Assembly: GCA_049296695.1 (NCBI GenBank)
Contig: JBAQSX010000013.1
Span: 1 to 64,000, forward strand
Length of the DNA stretch: 64,000 bases
Direction of reading: 5' to 3'
From: UBA10906 sp049296695
GTDB taxonomy: Bacteria > Pseudomonadota > Gammaproteobacteria > Methylococcales > Methylomonadaceae
Under the pieces are notes generated by a model that searched no databases, was not told the origin of the DNA, and saw only the letters and a list, made by a program, of their open reading frames with translations. This document shows, piece by piece, positions 16,741 to 26,430 of this stretch (positions are counted from its first letter, which is position 1; each line of letters begins with the position of its first letter). A program made the position numbers and the translations under genes.

Positions 16741-17472
16741 TTATTTGTTTTGTTTTGCTCTAATTTTTTGTAATACCTCACGATATAAACCAAAAGGTGC
16801 AGTTTCACAAATTTGCTGTACCGCATTAATGGTTAATTCTCGTTTGCGTTGCCCTTCTAATTTAGAGCTTTTATTAATGATATTGTTATAAGCTAAATTA
16901 ACGGCATCATTAGTTTTTAATTCAAGAAATTGATAAAGCGGTTCTAATGTATTATTAGCTGAAAAAAAATCTTCATAAATAATAGGCAGAACCCGCTCAT
17001 CGTCACTATATTGCTTTAATATCATTAAAGACTGTTTCCAATCATTAATAGCATGAGCGGTTCTTCGCGTGGCTGACCATGTTTTATCGTCTTCATTATT
17101 GGCTCGTGCTTCATAAGAGGCGGCAACATCAATAATATTGCGTAACATAAAAATCACTTTCGCGCTGGGAATTTGCGTTAATAAACTATCGAGATGATTA
17201 AATAATTTTGGGGTTTTATCGCCAATATAAAGAGCATTATTAAATAAGCGTTCAGCTTTTTGATAATAAGGCGGAAAACTTTGGTAAAAAGTATCGTGTT
17301 GGCGTAAATCATGGAAACGTTCAAAGCTAAATAACTCTTTATTAGGCTTTTGTTTATCATATAAAACCGAATACCGCTCCAGCCCTAAAACAATACGCTC
17401 ATCGCTAGTTAATAATCGCCACATTGCCGTTGTGCCAGAACGTGCCGTGCCGCAAATAAATAAATAGTTCAC
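16741..17472 (-). CDS. Sulfotransferase (Sulfotransfer_3-like)
   Basis: 243 residues from a GTG start at 17472 that shares one base with the preceding gene's TAG stop (TAGTG), which means coupled translation. An ORF start further upstream (17532) would run backwards through the neighbour's coding sequence and delays the P-loop. From the GTG the protein begins MNYLFICGTARSGTT, a canonical PAPS 5'-phosphosulfate loop. FMLRNIIDVAASYEAR is the 3'-phosphate region. It is only distantly related to the 16016 sulfotransferase. Confidence 0.87.
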   Translation of the reverse strand: MNYLFICGTARSGTTAMWRLLTSDERIVLGLERYSVLYDKQKPNKELFSFERFHDLRQHDTFYQSFPPYYQKAERLFNNALYIGDKTPKLFNHLDSLLTQIPSAKVIFMLRNIIDVAASYEARANNEDDKTWSATRRTAHAINDWKQSLMILKQYSDDERVLPIIYEDFFSANNTLEPLYQFLELKTNDAVNLAYNNIINKSSKLEGQRKRELTINAVQQICETAPFGLYREVLQKIRAKQNK

Positions 17473-18383
17473 TAGGGATTTTTTCCTAATAAATACGTTT
17501 TTGCTTGTTTGGCAGCAAGTTTTTCCACCCAATTAGGTTGCTCTGGAAAATGTGTCCGCAATGTCTTGATGACTTGTAAACCTAAAGCCCAATACTGTTT
17601 TGTTAATTCTTCATTCCATTGGTCTTTAGCGGTATCGGCAAGGCGATCATAAGCCAGTGCGCTTTGACGCAATTGTTTGTTATATAACTCCGCTACATCT
17701 GCTAAGCGTTCAGGAAAACGCGCCAGTAGCTTTTCTATTGCCTGATTGGCTAAAGCCCAGTCCTGCACGGCGAGTTTATCGTCTTGTTGTTGCTTGTGCC
17801 GTTGGGCGAGTTGATTATGGGTTAAAGCAACAAATCTCAGTTGTTGCCCATAAAGCGTATTCAACCACAGGGGTTGCGCTTCATCTTGAGCATAAAGTTT
17901 TTCAATTGCCTGCACGGCTAAGTTGGCATAGCGCAAGGCGTTAATGCTGTCTTGCGTTTTAAGCGCGTTGGCATGTTTGCCATTAATTAAGGCAAGTTGA
18001 CGTAGCTGTTTGCTGTATAGCTTGCTCAAATACACTGAAGGGGCTTTACTGCTAAATAAATACTCAAGTAATTCAATTGCACGTTGACGATAAACACGCG
18101 CATCTACAGTGGGGTTCTCTTGTTGATGATAATTAGCAACCTGCTCTAAAACCTTAACAATTTCAATACACTCCATGCGCTTAAGCGTGGTCATATCGAC
18201 TTGTAATAAGTTGTCGGCACGTTCGCAGAGTGCTTGATAATCAATAACTGGGCTAGTTTGGGTGATGACTGGCTCAATAACGGCTTTAGCATCCACTACC
18301 GCTACAACTACGGGTTTTAATGGCGCGAAATGCTTAAGTTTTTCTTTTTGTTTGCGTTTAAGGGTTTTGGATAATTTAGACAT
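17472..18383 (-). CDS. Helical-repeat (TPR-like) protein, unknown function
   Basis: 303 residues, not recognised. The N-terminus is lysine-rich (SKTLKRKQKEKLKHF). From about residue 95 to the end, roughly 50-residue repeats recur with the pattern A-x-Q-A-I-E-K-L, F/W, then L-Y-x-(K/Q)-Q-L-R-x-x-A-L: LYSKQLRQLAL, LYGQQLRFVAL, LYNKQLRQSAL, LAAKQAKTYL. This suggests an alpha-solenoid scaffold. It sits between the big glycosyltransferase (10-nt gap) and a sulfotransferase (1-base overlap), so it probably serves the same pathway. Confidence 0.75.
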   Translation of the reverse strand: MSKLSKTLKRKQKEKLKHFAPLKPVVVAVVDAKAVIEPVITQTSPVIDYQALCERADNLLQVDMTTLKRMECIEIVKVLEQVANYHQQENPTVDARVYRQRAIELLEYLFSSKAPSVYLSKLYSKQLRQLALINGKHANALKTQDSINALRYANLAVQAIEKLYAQDEAQPLWLNTLYGQQLRFVALTHNQLAQRHKQQQDDKLAVQDWALANQAIEKLLARFPERLADVAELYNKQLRQSALAYDRLADTAKDQWNEELTKQYWALGLQVIKTLRTHFPEQPNWVEKLAAKQAKTYLLGKNP

Positions 18384-18393
18384 AGCTTAGCCG

Positions 18394-21300
18394 TTAATGA
18401 AAAGAGGCTCGGGTTTGTTTGGCAATCAAGGCTTGATTGTCAGGTGTGGCAAAAATGTCAGCGGCATTGAGGGCTTTTAACATCAGGGAGCGTCCGTTAT
18501 CAAAAGAATAATACTGCTCAGCAAAACGGCTGGCGGCATTTGAGGTTTGTTGCCAAAACGCCTCATCGGTATACAAACGTGTCACTGCGTCCGCCCATTC
18601 TTGTGGGCTTTCTGCAATTAAGACTTCTAATTCAGAACGTAATAATGTGCCTTCAACGGCAATCGGCGTTAAAACAGACGGCGTTCCGTGCGCTAGGGCT
18701 TCAATGACTTTGCCTTTAATACCCGCACCTGTGAGTAGTGGCGCGACAAACACGCGGCATTGATGATAAACATCGGCAACATTTTCCACATAACCTTCAA
18801 TAATCACTTTATCGCTGGCGAGTTTTTCAATATCAGCAGGAACGTTACTACCATAAATGCGGAATTTAGCCTCAGGCAAACTACGCTCTAATAAAGGCAT
18901 CACTTGATTGATGAAAAATAACACTGCCGCTTTATTGGGTGGATGACCAAAACCGCCTAAAAAGGCGATGTCTTCGCGCTCTGCAAAACGGGGAATATTT
19001 TTTTCTACTTCAACCACCCAAGGGCAAGTCACTACTTTAGAATTATCTAAATTGTGCGACAAAATCACTGCGTGTTCGGTAGTGTTATAAGACAAGGTCA
19101 CATCAACTTCACGCATAATGCTCAATTCTTGAGTGCGAATCTCACAGGCTTTAGTCATTGCCTGATTATCTTGATATTCAATAGCATCACGAATTTCACG
19201 CAAGAAATGTAAATCTGCATTACAAAATAAGACTTTAGCTTGTGGCGCGTAACGGCGCACTAAGGGCAGTTGATTGCGTGCTACATAATAGCGGGTGATA
19301 TAAACCACATCGAATTCTAAGCCGCGTTTTTCTAAAAAGTCTTGAATGGATGACACAAAAGGCGCGTACAGGCTTTCAATGCCTAAGCGTTGTAAAAATT
19401 CGGTGTGATTTGCCATATAGGCTAAGTTTTCAGGTAAAAAAGTCACCTTAAACCCTAGCGATTGGAGCAAGCGCATTTCTTGAACGGCGGCGTAACTGCC
19501 AGCATCGGTATCAGTGCGTGGCGTTTGATAATCAATCACCAAAGCGCGATAGTTGATGCCACGGTCTTTGTTTAAATCGACTTGTTTGCCTTCATCACCA
19601 TTAAAGCGACAAGCTTGAATCCATTTTTGTTTGAATTTAGGGCGATTGACTTCTTGATAGCGTTTAATGCCTGAAGTGACGCTTGTACCACTGCTAATAC
19701 CTTCAAAATGATAAACCACCGATAAAGGCGCGAATACGGTTTTAAAACCCGCATCGCGTACTTTAAAAGCTAAATCAGTATCTTCAAAATAAGCAGGACA
19801 GTATTCTTCACTAAAACCGTTTAATTGTTGCCACAAGCGCGTAGGCAACATGATTGCCGCGCCTGATAAATAATCGACTTGGCGGGTATAAGTAAAACGT
19901 GGGTCATAGGGATTGCCACCGCGTCCGTAATTCCAAGGATTACCCGATTTCCACACAATACCACCTGCTTCTTGCAAACTACCATCGGGATAAAGCAATT
20001 TTGAACCGACTAAACCCACCTTATCAAATTGCTCAAACGCAAACAGTAGTTCATCTAACCAATGCACAGTAGGCTCAGTGTCATTATTGAGCATGACAAT
20101 ATACTGACCTTTGGCTTGGTTCGCGCCGCGATTACAACTACGAATAAAACCTTGCGCGGTTTCATTGCGTAAATAAGTAACACCGCTCGCCAATGCTGGG
20201 ATGTCTAAGGTTTCGTCTTCTGAGCCGTCATCGACCAAAATTACTTCAAAGCTGGCGCGATTATAAGCAAATAACAAAGCCACTAGGCAATGATAAGTCA
20301 CTGCAAATTTGTTATGCACAGGCACAACAATACTTACGCAAGGATTGCTTACCACTGGAAAGTCTAAGGGTATAAATTGGCGATTTTTTTCAAAACCCGT
20401 CACTAAAATCTCATGCCACAGACTTAATTGGGTGGCATAGTGTGAAGAATTTGCTTGCTGGCTTAGTGCGCGTAGATTTGTGCGTAACGCTTCATAACGA
20501 TAAGCACTCGCAGGTGATAATTTGGCAGGTAAAGGGCGACTGGCGTATTTTTGTAATACTGACCAAGGCGTAAGCTGGCAAGGGGTGATTTCGGCTAAAA
20601 CGCCTAAGCTTTTGCCTGAGGGTTTTACTTTAACTTCTATACAATGAACCCGCCCATCTAAATAATCAGTAGGCACACTCAAGTTAAAAGCAAACTGTTC
20701 ATCAGAGCTGGTGCTTTGGCTTGTGTCCGTTAGCACTGCCCGCTCATCGATTAATAATTCAAGTTCAGCACTCGCTAACGATACCCAACCCACCACGCGT
20801 GAGCTTTCAAGACCACGGACTTGCCCTAAAATGATTTCATCATAACTAAAGCTTTTGGGTGAATTGAGCAAAGCAAGTCCTGTATCACGTTCAACAAGAT
20901 GCAACTCATGCGTTTGACCATCATAAACACTTGAAGGTAAAGCAAAATTTAAACGACAGTAGTTTGATAAATCAGTGGCGCGTAAAGTCTGCCAAGTATC
21001 AACGCTTAATGGACAATCGCTCCACGCTAGCGACTCACTGCTTGAGCTGAGTGCAAAAAACAGGCGAGTGAAGAATAAAAAACTATTATTTTTTTCTTGA
21101 CCCTCTTTAGTGCTGTGTTTTTTCAGACTTAATCTAACAAAAACAGCACGCTGAGGAATAACAATGCGTTCACTTAAGCTTAAATAATCGCTTAGTGCTT
21201 TACCGCCTAATTTGTCGGTAATAATCGCTAATTCTTTTTGTGATAATTTCTTGTGTTGATTATCGTAATATTCAATAAGCAACGCGCCATCACAGCGATG

Positions 21301-21813
21301 ACAAGCAAAGCTACCGCTTATTTGATAATACTCATCGGCATTGACAGGAATAAACTCGCCCACAACAGGATCGTTGTAGACTAACTCAATGAGATCGTTA
21401 TGCTTTTCACTTTGATAAAGATAAGCGGTGTGACCATTTTCCAAGCCCCAACTATCGGCAAAATCAATGCCGCGTGAAAAACCCTCCATCACTGCGCTAT
21501 GTGCTTGCCAATGTGTTTGTTTTTCAGTAAAACCTGAATCATTAATTTGATTAATCCCAAACAATACAGGCTTGAGTTGCTCCGTATGCAGGTCAAGCAC
21601 ACTGACAAATTCACCATCGCATTGCAGTTCTAAGCTGTAGTTAGCTGAAAGTAAGCGATTTTTGTCTAGTAACAGGGTGTTTTGATAACCATCACAGGCT
21701 AAAAAAATGCCTTGAAGGTAATTGAGATTATCAGAAGATGGATTGCCTGAAGAGGGGATAATGCTGGGCGAAGCAGAAATTGCGCTATTGGATTTTGGTT
21801 TTTTACTTGCCAT
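18394..21813 (-). CDS. Large two-domain glycosyltransferase (GT2 + GT4/GT1-like)
   Basis: 1139 residues. The first 480 or so are beta-rich, with no motif I recognise. A GT2 (GT-A) domain follows from about 490: VSIVVPVHNKF, ILVDDGSED and the D-x-D-like LNNDTEP, then LDELLFAFEQ and YFEDTDLAFKVRDAG. A GT-B type domain ends the protein (about 750-1115), with FLGGFGHPPNKAAV near 945 and AGIKGKVIEALAHGTPSVLT. This layout matches RfbC-like O-antigen enzymes. There is no membrane helix. With the two sulfotransferases it suggests a sulfated surface polysaccharide or glycoprotein. Confidence 0.9.
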   Translation of the reverse strand: MASKKPKSNSAISASPSIIPSSGNPSSDNLNYLQGIFLACDGYQNTLLLDKNRLLSANYSLELQCDGEFVSVLDLHTEQLKPVLFGINQINDSGFTEKQTHWQAHSAVMEGFSRGIDFADSWGLENGHTAYLYQSEKHNDLIELVYNDPVVGEFIPVNADEYYQISGSFACHRCDGALLIEYYDNQHKKLSQKELAIITDKLGGKALSDYLSLSERIVIPQRAVFVRLSLKKHSTKEGQEKNNSFLFFTRLFFALSSSSESLAWSDCPLSVDTWQTLRATDLSNYCRLNFALPSSVYDGQTHELHLVERDTGLALLNSPKSFSYDEIILGQVRGLESSRVVGWVSLASAELELLIDERAVLTDTSQSTSSDEQFAFNLSVPTDYLDGRVHCIEVKVKPSGKSLGVLAEITPCQLTPWSVLQKYASRPLPAKLSPASAYRYEALRTNLRALSQQANSSHYATQLSLWHEILVTGFEKNRQFIPLDFPVVSNPCVSIVVPVHNKFAVTYHCLVALLFAYNRASFEVILVDDGSEDETLDIPALASGVTYLRNETAQGFIRSCNRGANQAKGQYIVMLNNDTEPTVHWLDELLFAFEQFDKVGLVGSKLLYPDGSLQEAGGIVWKSGNPWNYGRGGNPYDPRFTYTRQVDYLSGAAIMLPTRLWQQLNGFSEEYCPAYFEDTDLAFKVRDAGFKTVFAPLSVVYHFEGISSGTSVTSGIKRYQEVNRPKFKQKWIQACRFNGDEGKQVDLNKDRGINYRALVIDYQTPRTDTDAGSYAAVQEMRLLQSLGFKVTFLPENLAYMANHTEFLQRLGIESLYAPFVSSIQDFLEKRGLEFDVVYITRYYVARNQLPLVRRYAPQAKVLFCNADLHFLREIRDAIEYQDNQAMTKACEIRTQELSIMREVDVTLSYNTTEHAVILSHNLDNSKVVTCPWVVEVEKNIPRFAEREDIAFLGGFGHPPNKAAVLFFINQVMPLLERSLPEAKFRIYGSNVPADIEKLASDKVIIEGYVENVADVYHQCRVFVAPLLTGAGIKGKVIEALAHGTPSVLTPIAVEGTLLRSELEVLIAESPQEWADAVTRLYTDEAFWQQTSNAASRFAEQYYSFDNGRSLMLKALNAADIFATPDNQALIAKQTRASFH

Positions 21814-21833
21814 GAGATAACCATTGATGAAGA

Positions 21834-21909
<76 letters not shown>

Positions 21910-21964
21910 AATAATGGGATATTAGATGATGCAAGCTTCTGTGGATGTGTATGCCTGATTGGCA

Positions 21965-22040
<76 letters not shown>

Positions 22041-22060
22041 GAAGCTCCAAAAGGAGCGGC

Positions 22061-22089
22061 ATTAAACCTTAATCATCGCCCTTAGTCAA
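22061..22089 (-). promoter_or_regulatory. Promoter for the tRNA-Phe pair
   Basis: On the minus strand TTGACT (22084-22089), a 17-nt spacer and TTTAAT (22061-22066). A GC-rich stretch GCCGCTCC follows immediately, as in stringently controlled stable-RNA promoters. It is about 20 nt before the first tRNA-Phe. Confidence 0.75.
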
Positions 22090-22102
22090 TCAAAATGTGT
22101 GA

Positions 22103-22378
22103 TTAATGCACAATGTCAAAAGAAGTCAACGGTTGGTCATGGGCTAATTCTTCTACTTCAACCTTATCAACCCGTGCTGTTACAGGGCCTTTGTGACACC
22201 ACTTAATGAATTTTTCAATGCTCATATTTTCAGCTTCGGCAATGATTTCTACGCGCCCATCGGCAAGATTTTTAACACTGCCCTTAATTGAAAAATGCTT
22301 GGCTTTGTTTTGGGTAAATAAACGAAAGTACACGCCCTGCACCCGTCCTGAGACAATAATTTTAACTCTACGCAGCAT
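22103..22378 (-). CDS. acyP: Acylphosphatase
   Basis: A 91-residue enzyme that hydrolyses acyl phosphates. The phosphate-binding loop GRVQGVYFR (11-19) with R19, and the catalytic asparagine N37 in GSVKNLADGRVEI, are present. The start overlaps the end of rlmKL by 11 nt, so the two are translationally linked. The promoter for the tRNA-Phe pair lies just after its stop. Confidence 0.94.
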   Translation of the reverse strand: MLRRVKIIVSGRVQGVYFRLFTQNKAKHFSIKGSVKNLADGRVEIIAEAENMSIEKFIKWCHKGPVTARVDKVEVEELAHDQPLTSFDIVH

Positions 22379-24569
22379 GAGTGATGCTCCAACAATAATG
22401 AATTTTTAAATGACGCGCAAAATCTTGAGGAATACTTGCCGCGCTCATATCAGTAATAGTAAATAAGGCTAACGCCTGCTCGTCTAAACGAAAGCGTCTA
22501 AAATTAGTGGAAAAATATAAGATGCCCTTAGGGGCTAACAAGCGCATCGCTTGCTCGAGTAACAGCACATAATCTTTTTGAATATCAAACACCGAGTCCA
22601 TACGTTTGGAATTAGAAAACGTCGGCGGGTCTAAAAAAATTAAATCATATTGCCGTGGCTGAGTTTGCGCCGATTCTTGTGCTAACCATTCTAAGCAATT
22701 GGCTTGAATAAACTCATGCTCACCCGTATTAGGATTTAAAGCTAAATTATTTTTAGCCCATTGCAGATAAGTATTAGACATATCCACGCTAGTCGTCAGC
22801 TTCGCGCCACCCACAGCGGCATGAACGGTCGCGCTACCCGTATAAGCAAACAGATTTAAAAAACGCTTATCTTTGGCTTGTTTTTGAATCAAGGTTCTTA
22901 TGGGACGATGGTCTAAAAATAAACCTGTGTCTAAATAATCTTCAAAATTCACCAGCAACTGACAACCGCCTTCGCTGATTTGATGAAAATGTTTAGTTTC
23001 AGCGACTTTTTCGTATTGTTCAGTGCTACGTTGCCGACGGCGAATTTTTAAAAACACCTGTTCTTTTGGAATGTTTAATACGCGTGGAATTTCAGCCAAT
23101 AATGCGGCTAAGCGTTGATTCGCTTTTTCGGCATCAATGGTTTTAGGCGGTTCATATTCTTGAACATTCACCCACGTTTGCTCGCCTTGATACAAATCCA
23201 CTGCCACACAATATTCAGGTAAATCAGCATCATAAACGCGATAACAACTAACGCCTTGTTGCTTTGCCCAACGCGCCAGTTTTTTTAAATTCTTTTGCAG
23301 ACGATTAGCAAACATTTCCGCGCCTTGCGTTTGTAATTCGCTGACTTCGGTGCTACTAATCTGCTCAATGTGTTCGTTAGTAGTTTGTACTTTGGGAATA
23401 AAAAAAGCGTTTTCTTCGATTTTTAAACGCAATAACTTACATTCTAACGCGCCGTTAAATAAGGTCACAGGCTTGCGTGAGCGTATCCCTAAACGAAAAC
23501 CCAGTTCAGGATTACTAATAATCATCGACGCTTGCCAGCCGACAAACTGACTTTGCAAGGTTGCGCCTAATTTTTTATAAAGTTCGCTAGTTTGCGCATC
23601 ATCGCCTAAACGCTCACCATAAGGCGGATTACACACAACTAAACCTTGTTGCCAACTGCTAGCAGGTTTGCTGTCCTCAATATCGCGCCGCTCTAAATGA
23701 ATTTTATCGCTCAAACCTGCTGTGGCTATATGCTTACTAGCCCAGCTTAGCGCGTATTTATCCACATCAAAGCCAACAATCACGGGCAGTTTTTTTAAAC
23801 CTAAGGTTTTACGTTGCTCAGCTTCTTGTCTTAGCGTTTGCCATAGTGCGGCATCGTGTTTTTTCCAGCCAATAAAACCAAAATACTCACGCAGAAGGCC
23901 GGGCGCGTAATCTGCCGCCATCATCGCGCCTTCGAGTAATAATGTGCCAGAGCCGCACATCGGGTCGAGCAATGTGCCGCCAGATTCAGCTATCGTTAGC
24001 CAATTACTGCGCCATAAAATCGCCGCCGCTAAATTTTCCTTAATCGGTGCGGGGTGTGAGCTGTCGCGATAGCCGCGTCTATGCAAACTCTCGCCTGATA
24101 AATCAATACTTAATTGCGCTTGTTCGCCATGTAAATGCACATTAATTCTTAAATTGGGTTGCTCAGTATCAATGGACGGACGCACATTAAATCTGGCGCG
24201 GAATTGGTCAACAATGGCATCTTTGACTTTTAACGCGCCAAAATGACTATTGTCGATAACCTCAGAATTTTTTGCAGAAAACGATACCGCAATACTGTCT
24301 TCGGGATTGATATGCTCATACCAATCAATTGCTTGTACAGCATTATATAAATCGTTAGCGGAATGTACGCTAAAACTACTGAGTACCAGCAAAATACGAT
24401 TAGCTGTTCTTGACCACAAACAAGCGCGGTAAGCCATAGCCAAATCGCCTTGAAAGCTAACCCCTGCTAAGGTTTGTCTGAGTTGCTCAGCCTCTAAGCT
24501 TTGCAATTCTTCAAACAAAATGGATTCCATCGCCTTAGGCGTGGTGGCAAATAGGGAGTAAGTTGACAT
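22368..24569 (-). CDS. rlmL: 23S rRNA methyltransferase RlmKL (m2G2445 / m7G2069)
   Basis: A fused two-domain SAM methyltransferase, 733 residues from the ATG at 24569 (MSTYSLFATTPKAMES). An in-frame start at 24587 adds six residues with no family support. The N-terminal THUMP region and RlmL domain carry LDPMCGSGTLLLEGA and the catalytic NPPYGER. The C-terminal RlmK domain carries FAYTGSATVHAA and LDPPTFSNSKRM. The length is close to E. coli (702). The stop overlaps acyP. Confidence 0.96.
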   Translation of the reverse strand: MSTYSLFATTPKAMESILFEELQSLEAEQLRQTLAGVSFQGDLAMAYRACLWSRTANRILLVLSSFSVHSANDLYNAVQAIDWYEHINPEDSIAVSFSAKNSEVIDNSHFGALKVKDAIVDQFRARFNVRPSIDTEQPNLRINVHLHGEQAQLSIDLSGESLHRRGYRDSSHPAPIKENLAAAILWRSNWLTIAESGGTLLDPMCGSGTLLLEGAMMAADYAPGLLREYFGFIGWKKHDAALWQTLRQEAEQRKTLGLKKLPVIVGFDVDKYALSWASKHIATAGLSDKIHLERRDIEDSKPASSWQQGLVVCNPPYGERLGDDAQTSELYKKLGATLQSQFVGWQASMIISNPELGFRLGIRSRKPVTLFNGALECKLLRLKIEENAFFIPKVQTTNEHIEQISSTEVSELQTQGAEMFANRLQKNLKKLARWAKQQGVSCYRVYDADLPEYCVAVDLYQGEQTWVNVQEYEPPKTIDAEKANQRLAALLAEIPRVLNIPKEQVFLKIRRRQRSTEQYEKVAETKHFHQISEGGCQLLVNFEDYLDTGLFLDHRPIRTLIQKQAKDKRFLNLFAYTGSATVHAAVGGAKLTTSVDMSNTYLQWAKNNLALNPNTGEHEFIQANCLEWLAQESAQTQPRQYDLIFLDPPTFSNSKRMDSVFDIQKDYVLLLEQAMRLLAPKGILYFSTNFRRFRLDEQALALFTITDMSAASIPQDFARHLKIHYCWSITHAA

Positions 24570-24639
24570 GATAACTGCGAGGGTCAATAAGTGATGATAT
24601 GCCTTACAGAGTAACGCATACAGATACAGAAATAAAAGA

Positions 24640-24658
24640 GGGGCGAATAAATCGCCCC
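24640..24658 (-). terminator. GGGGCGAT hairpin after the FKBP gene
   Basis: On the minus strand GGGGCGAT-TTA-TTCGCCCC is followed by TCTTTTATTT, 9 nt after the FKBP stop. It is a good intrinsic terminator and resembles half of the GTAGGGGC repeat. Confidence 0.65.
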
Positions 24659-24667
24659 TTAAAGAAT

Positions 24668-25147
24668 TTACTGAATTTTGAGTAATTCAACATCAAAAAT
24701 TAATGTTGAATTAGGAGCAATAGGGCCTGCGCCGTTTTCGCCATAAGCTAACACGCTAGGGATATAAAAACGGTATTTCGCGCCTTCGGTCATCAGTTGT
24801 ACACCCTCAGTCCAACCTGCAATCACGCCGTTTAAAGGAAAAGTGGCAGGTGCATTACGGCTGTAAGAGCTATCAAATTCTTTGCCATCAATGGTTGTAC
24901 CTTTGTAATGTACGGTGACATTATCAGTGGCTTTAGGTGATTTACTACCCGTGCCTTTGCTTAGCACTTCATATTGCAAACCACTTGCAGTGGTGACAAC
25001 GTTAGCTTTTTTAGCATTAGCCGCTAAAAAAGCAATACCAGCGGTTTTATTCTCTTCGGGGGTGGTCGCATTTGCGATTGAAAACATAGTAAATCCTATC
25101 AGCATAATGGTGATCATTGAAAAAACTTGAATTTGAATTTTGCTCAC
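24668..25147 (-). CDS. FKBP-type peptidyl-prolyl isomerase, exported
   Basis: 159 residues. The GTG start at 25147 is backed by AGAGG 10 nt upstream. A signal peptide (hydrophobic MITIMLIGFTMFSI, cut after ANA near residue 27) sends it to the periplasm. The C-terminal FKBP domain is complete: VTVHYKGTTIDGKEFDSSY, GVIAGWTEGVQLM, YRFYIPSVLAYGENG and LIFDVELL. It is a minimal FklB/FkpA-like form without the long dimerisation region. It probably helps envelope protein folding. Confidence 0.93.
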   Translation of the reverse strand: MSKIQIQVFSMITIMLIGFTMFSIANATTPEENKTAGIAFLAANAKKANVVTTASGLQYEVLSKGTGSKSPKATDNVTVHYKGTTIDGKEFDSSYSRNAPATFPLNGVIAGWTEGVQLMTEGAKYRFYIPSVLAYGENGAGPIAPNSTLIFDVELLKIQ

Positions 25148-25193
25148 AATTTGTGCCTCTTTTAAGTTGTTAAGGGAAATAAATTTTAAAAAT

Positions 25194-25226
25194 TAAAAGG
25201 CTAACTTAATCATCGCTAGCCTTTAA
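25194..25226 (-). terminator. Terminator after the Roadblock gene
   Basis: On the minus strand TTAAAGGCTA pairs with TAGCCTTTTAA across a 13-nt loop and is followed by TTTTTAAAATTT, about 29 nt after the stop of the gene at 25255. Confidence 0.65.
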
Positions 25227-25254
25227 TACGCAATGTATAATGACTACTGATAAA

Positions 25255-25617
25255 CTAAACAACTAATTGGTTTTCTAATACCAATACTTGACGACGTGCT
25301 AATCCTAAATTACTTTTCGATTTATCCAATACTACATAAATAAACATGCCTTCGTATTTTTCAGTAGGACGAATAATATGATATTGTTTGCCCAAGGTAA
25401 TTAAAATATCTTCAATATTATCTCTTAGATTTAAACTGCGCATAGTTTTCATTTTAGCGCGAACCACATCACAATTACCCGCGGCTGCCAATTCAATATC
25501 TATTCCAGAGCCAGCCGAACCTAACACCATACCACTTTTAGCATCAACTAATGCAGATACCATAGCTCCATCAATAGTTGAAACCAATTGCTCGACAACT
25601 TCTTTTATATTACTCAT
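25255..25617 (-). CDS. Roadblock/LC7 domain protein
   Basis: 120 residues forming one Roadblock/LC7 domain (MglB-like): VSTIDGAMVSALVDAKSGMVLG, then the helix and strands ILITLGKQYHIIRP and FIYVVLDKSKSNLGLARRQ. These dimeric proteins act as GTPase-activating or scaffold subunits with small Ras-like GTPases. No GTPase gene is adjacent here, so the partner is elsewhere or the role differs. Monocistronic, with a terminator after it. Confidence 0.85.
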   Translation of the reverse strand: MSNIKEVVEQLVSTIDGAMVSALVDAKSGMVLGSAGSGIDIELAAAGNCDVVRAKMKTMRSLNLRDNIEDILITLGKQYHIIRPTEKYEGMFIYVVLDKSKSNLGLARRQVLVLENQLVV

Positions 25618-25748
25618 GTTCTTACCTTATCAATATTACTTTATCAATCACTAGTTCTTTCTTTGAAATTAAAAAAACTAATGCAATCTATCATCATTGC
25701 TTGTTGGCTTTAAGAAAAACCTTTCGCACAGTCTACCATTTTTGATTT

Positions 25749-26321
25749 TTAATTCACAGCGCATTGACCCAATTGTTGCGCAAACAAGCGCGCTCGTTGT
25801 TCAACTTTATTGGCAACGCGTCTAAGCCACGCTTTGCGTAAATGACTGCCTTTGGCATAACCTTTATGCCCTTCATGGTAAGCCAGATATAAGCGTTTAG
25901 CATCGTTTTTAGGAATCCCTAATTTACGATGACTCACATAACTATACCAGCCAATAAAATCGGTGGCATCGGCAAAATCATCACGTTCGGCTGTCCAACT
26001 ACCAACGCTATTCAAATATTGCGCCCAAGTCTCATCTAACGCTTGTGCATAACCATACGCGCTACTAGGACGCGACCACGGAATAAAACCCAAAAGCCAA
26101 GTACGCGGCGGCTGAGCATCGGCAACAAAATGCGATTCTTGGTGCATAATTGCCATCTGTACAGCAATAGGCACACCCCAACGCGTATAAGCGTGTTTGG
26201 CATTTTTGTACCAGTCTTCATTTTCTTTGAAGGTAGCACAAATATTATCGGTATTAGTGGGTGGCATAGTTGCACAAGCCACTAACAAGCCGCTTAAAAA
26301 TATAAGTAACAATTTCTTCAT
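25749..26321 (-). CDS. Lytic transglycosylase-like (SLT-fold) lipoprotein
   Basis: 190 residues from the ATG at 26321. An upstream in-frame start (26339) would put six residues before the classical MKKLLLIFLSGLLVACAT lipoprotein signal. The lipid-bearing cysteine is about residue 16. The goose-lysozyme/SLT-like core shows the catalytic-type glutamate in MAIMHQESHF, then SAYGYAQALDETWAQY and LYLAYHEGHKGY. It should cut or remodel peptidoglycan at the outer-membrane face. Confidence 0.87.
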   Translation of the reverse strand: MKKLLLIFLSGLLVACATMPPTNTDNICATFKENEDWYKNAKHAYTRWGVPIAVQMAIMHQESHFVADAQPPRTWLLGFIPWSRPSSAYGYAQALDETWAQYLNSVGSWTAERDDFADATDFIGWYSYVSHRKLGIPKNDAKRLYLAYHEGHKGYAKGSHLRKAWLRRVANKVEQRARLFAQQLGQCAVN

Positions 26322-26430
26322 TGCGTGTCTAATAAACAAATCCTATTAAAAAACAACAAACCTTTGATTGGGATACTACAATTACAAGAAAATTCCTTGA
26401 ACTGATAAAATTTAACCAGAGGATATAACG

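Noticed and set aside
17473..17532. Longer N-terminus for the second sulfotransferase
   Set aside because: The extra residues lie inside the upstream gene, and the PAPS loop normally sits at the very N-terminus as it does from the GTG at 17472.
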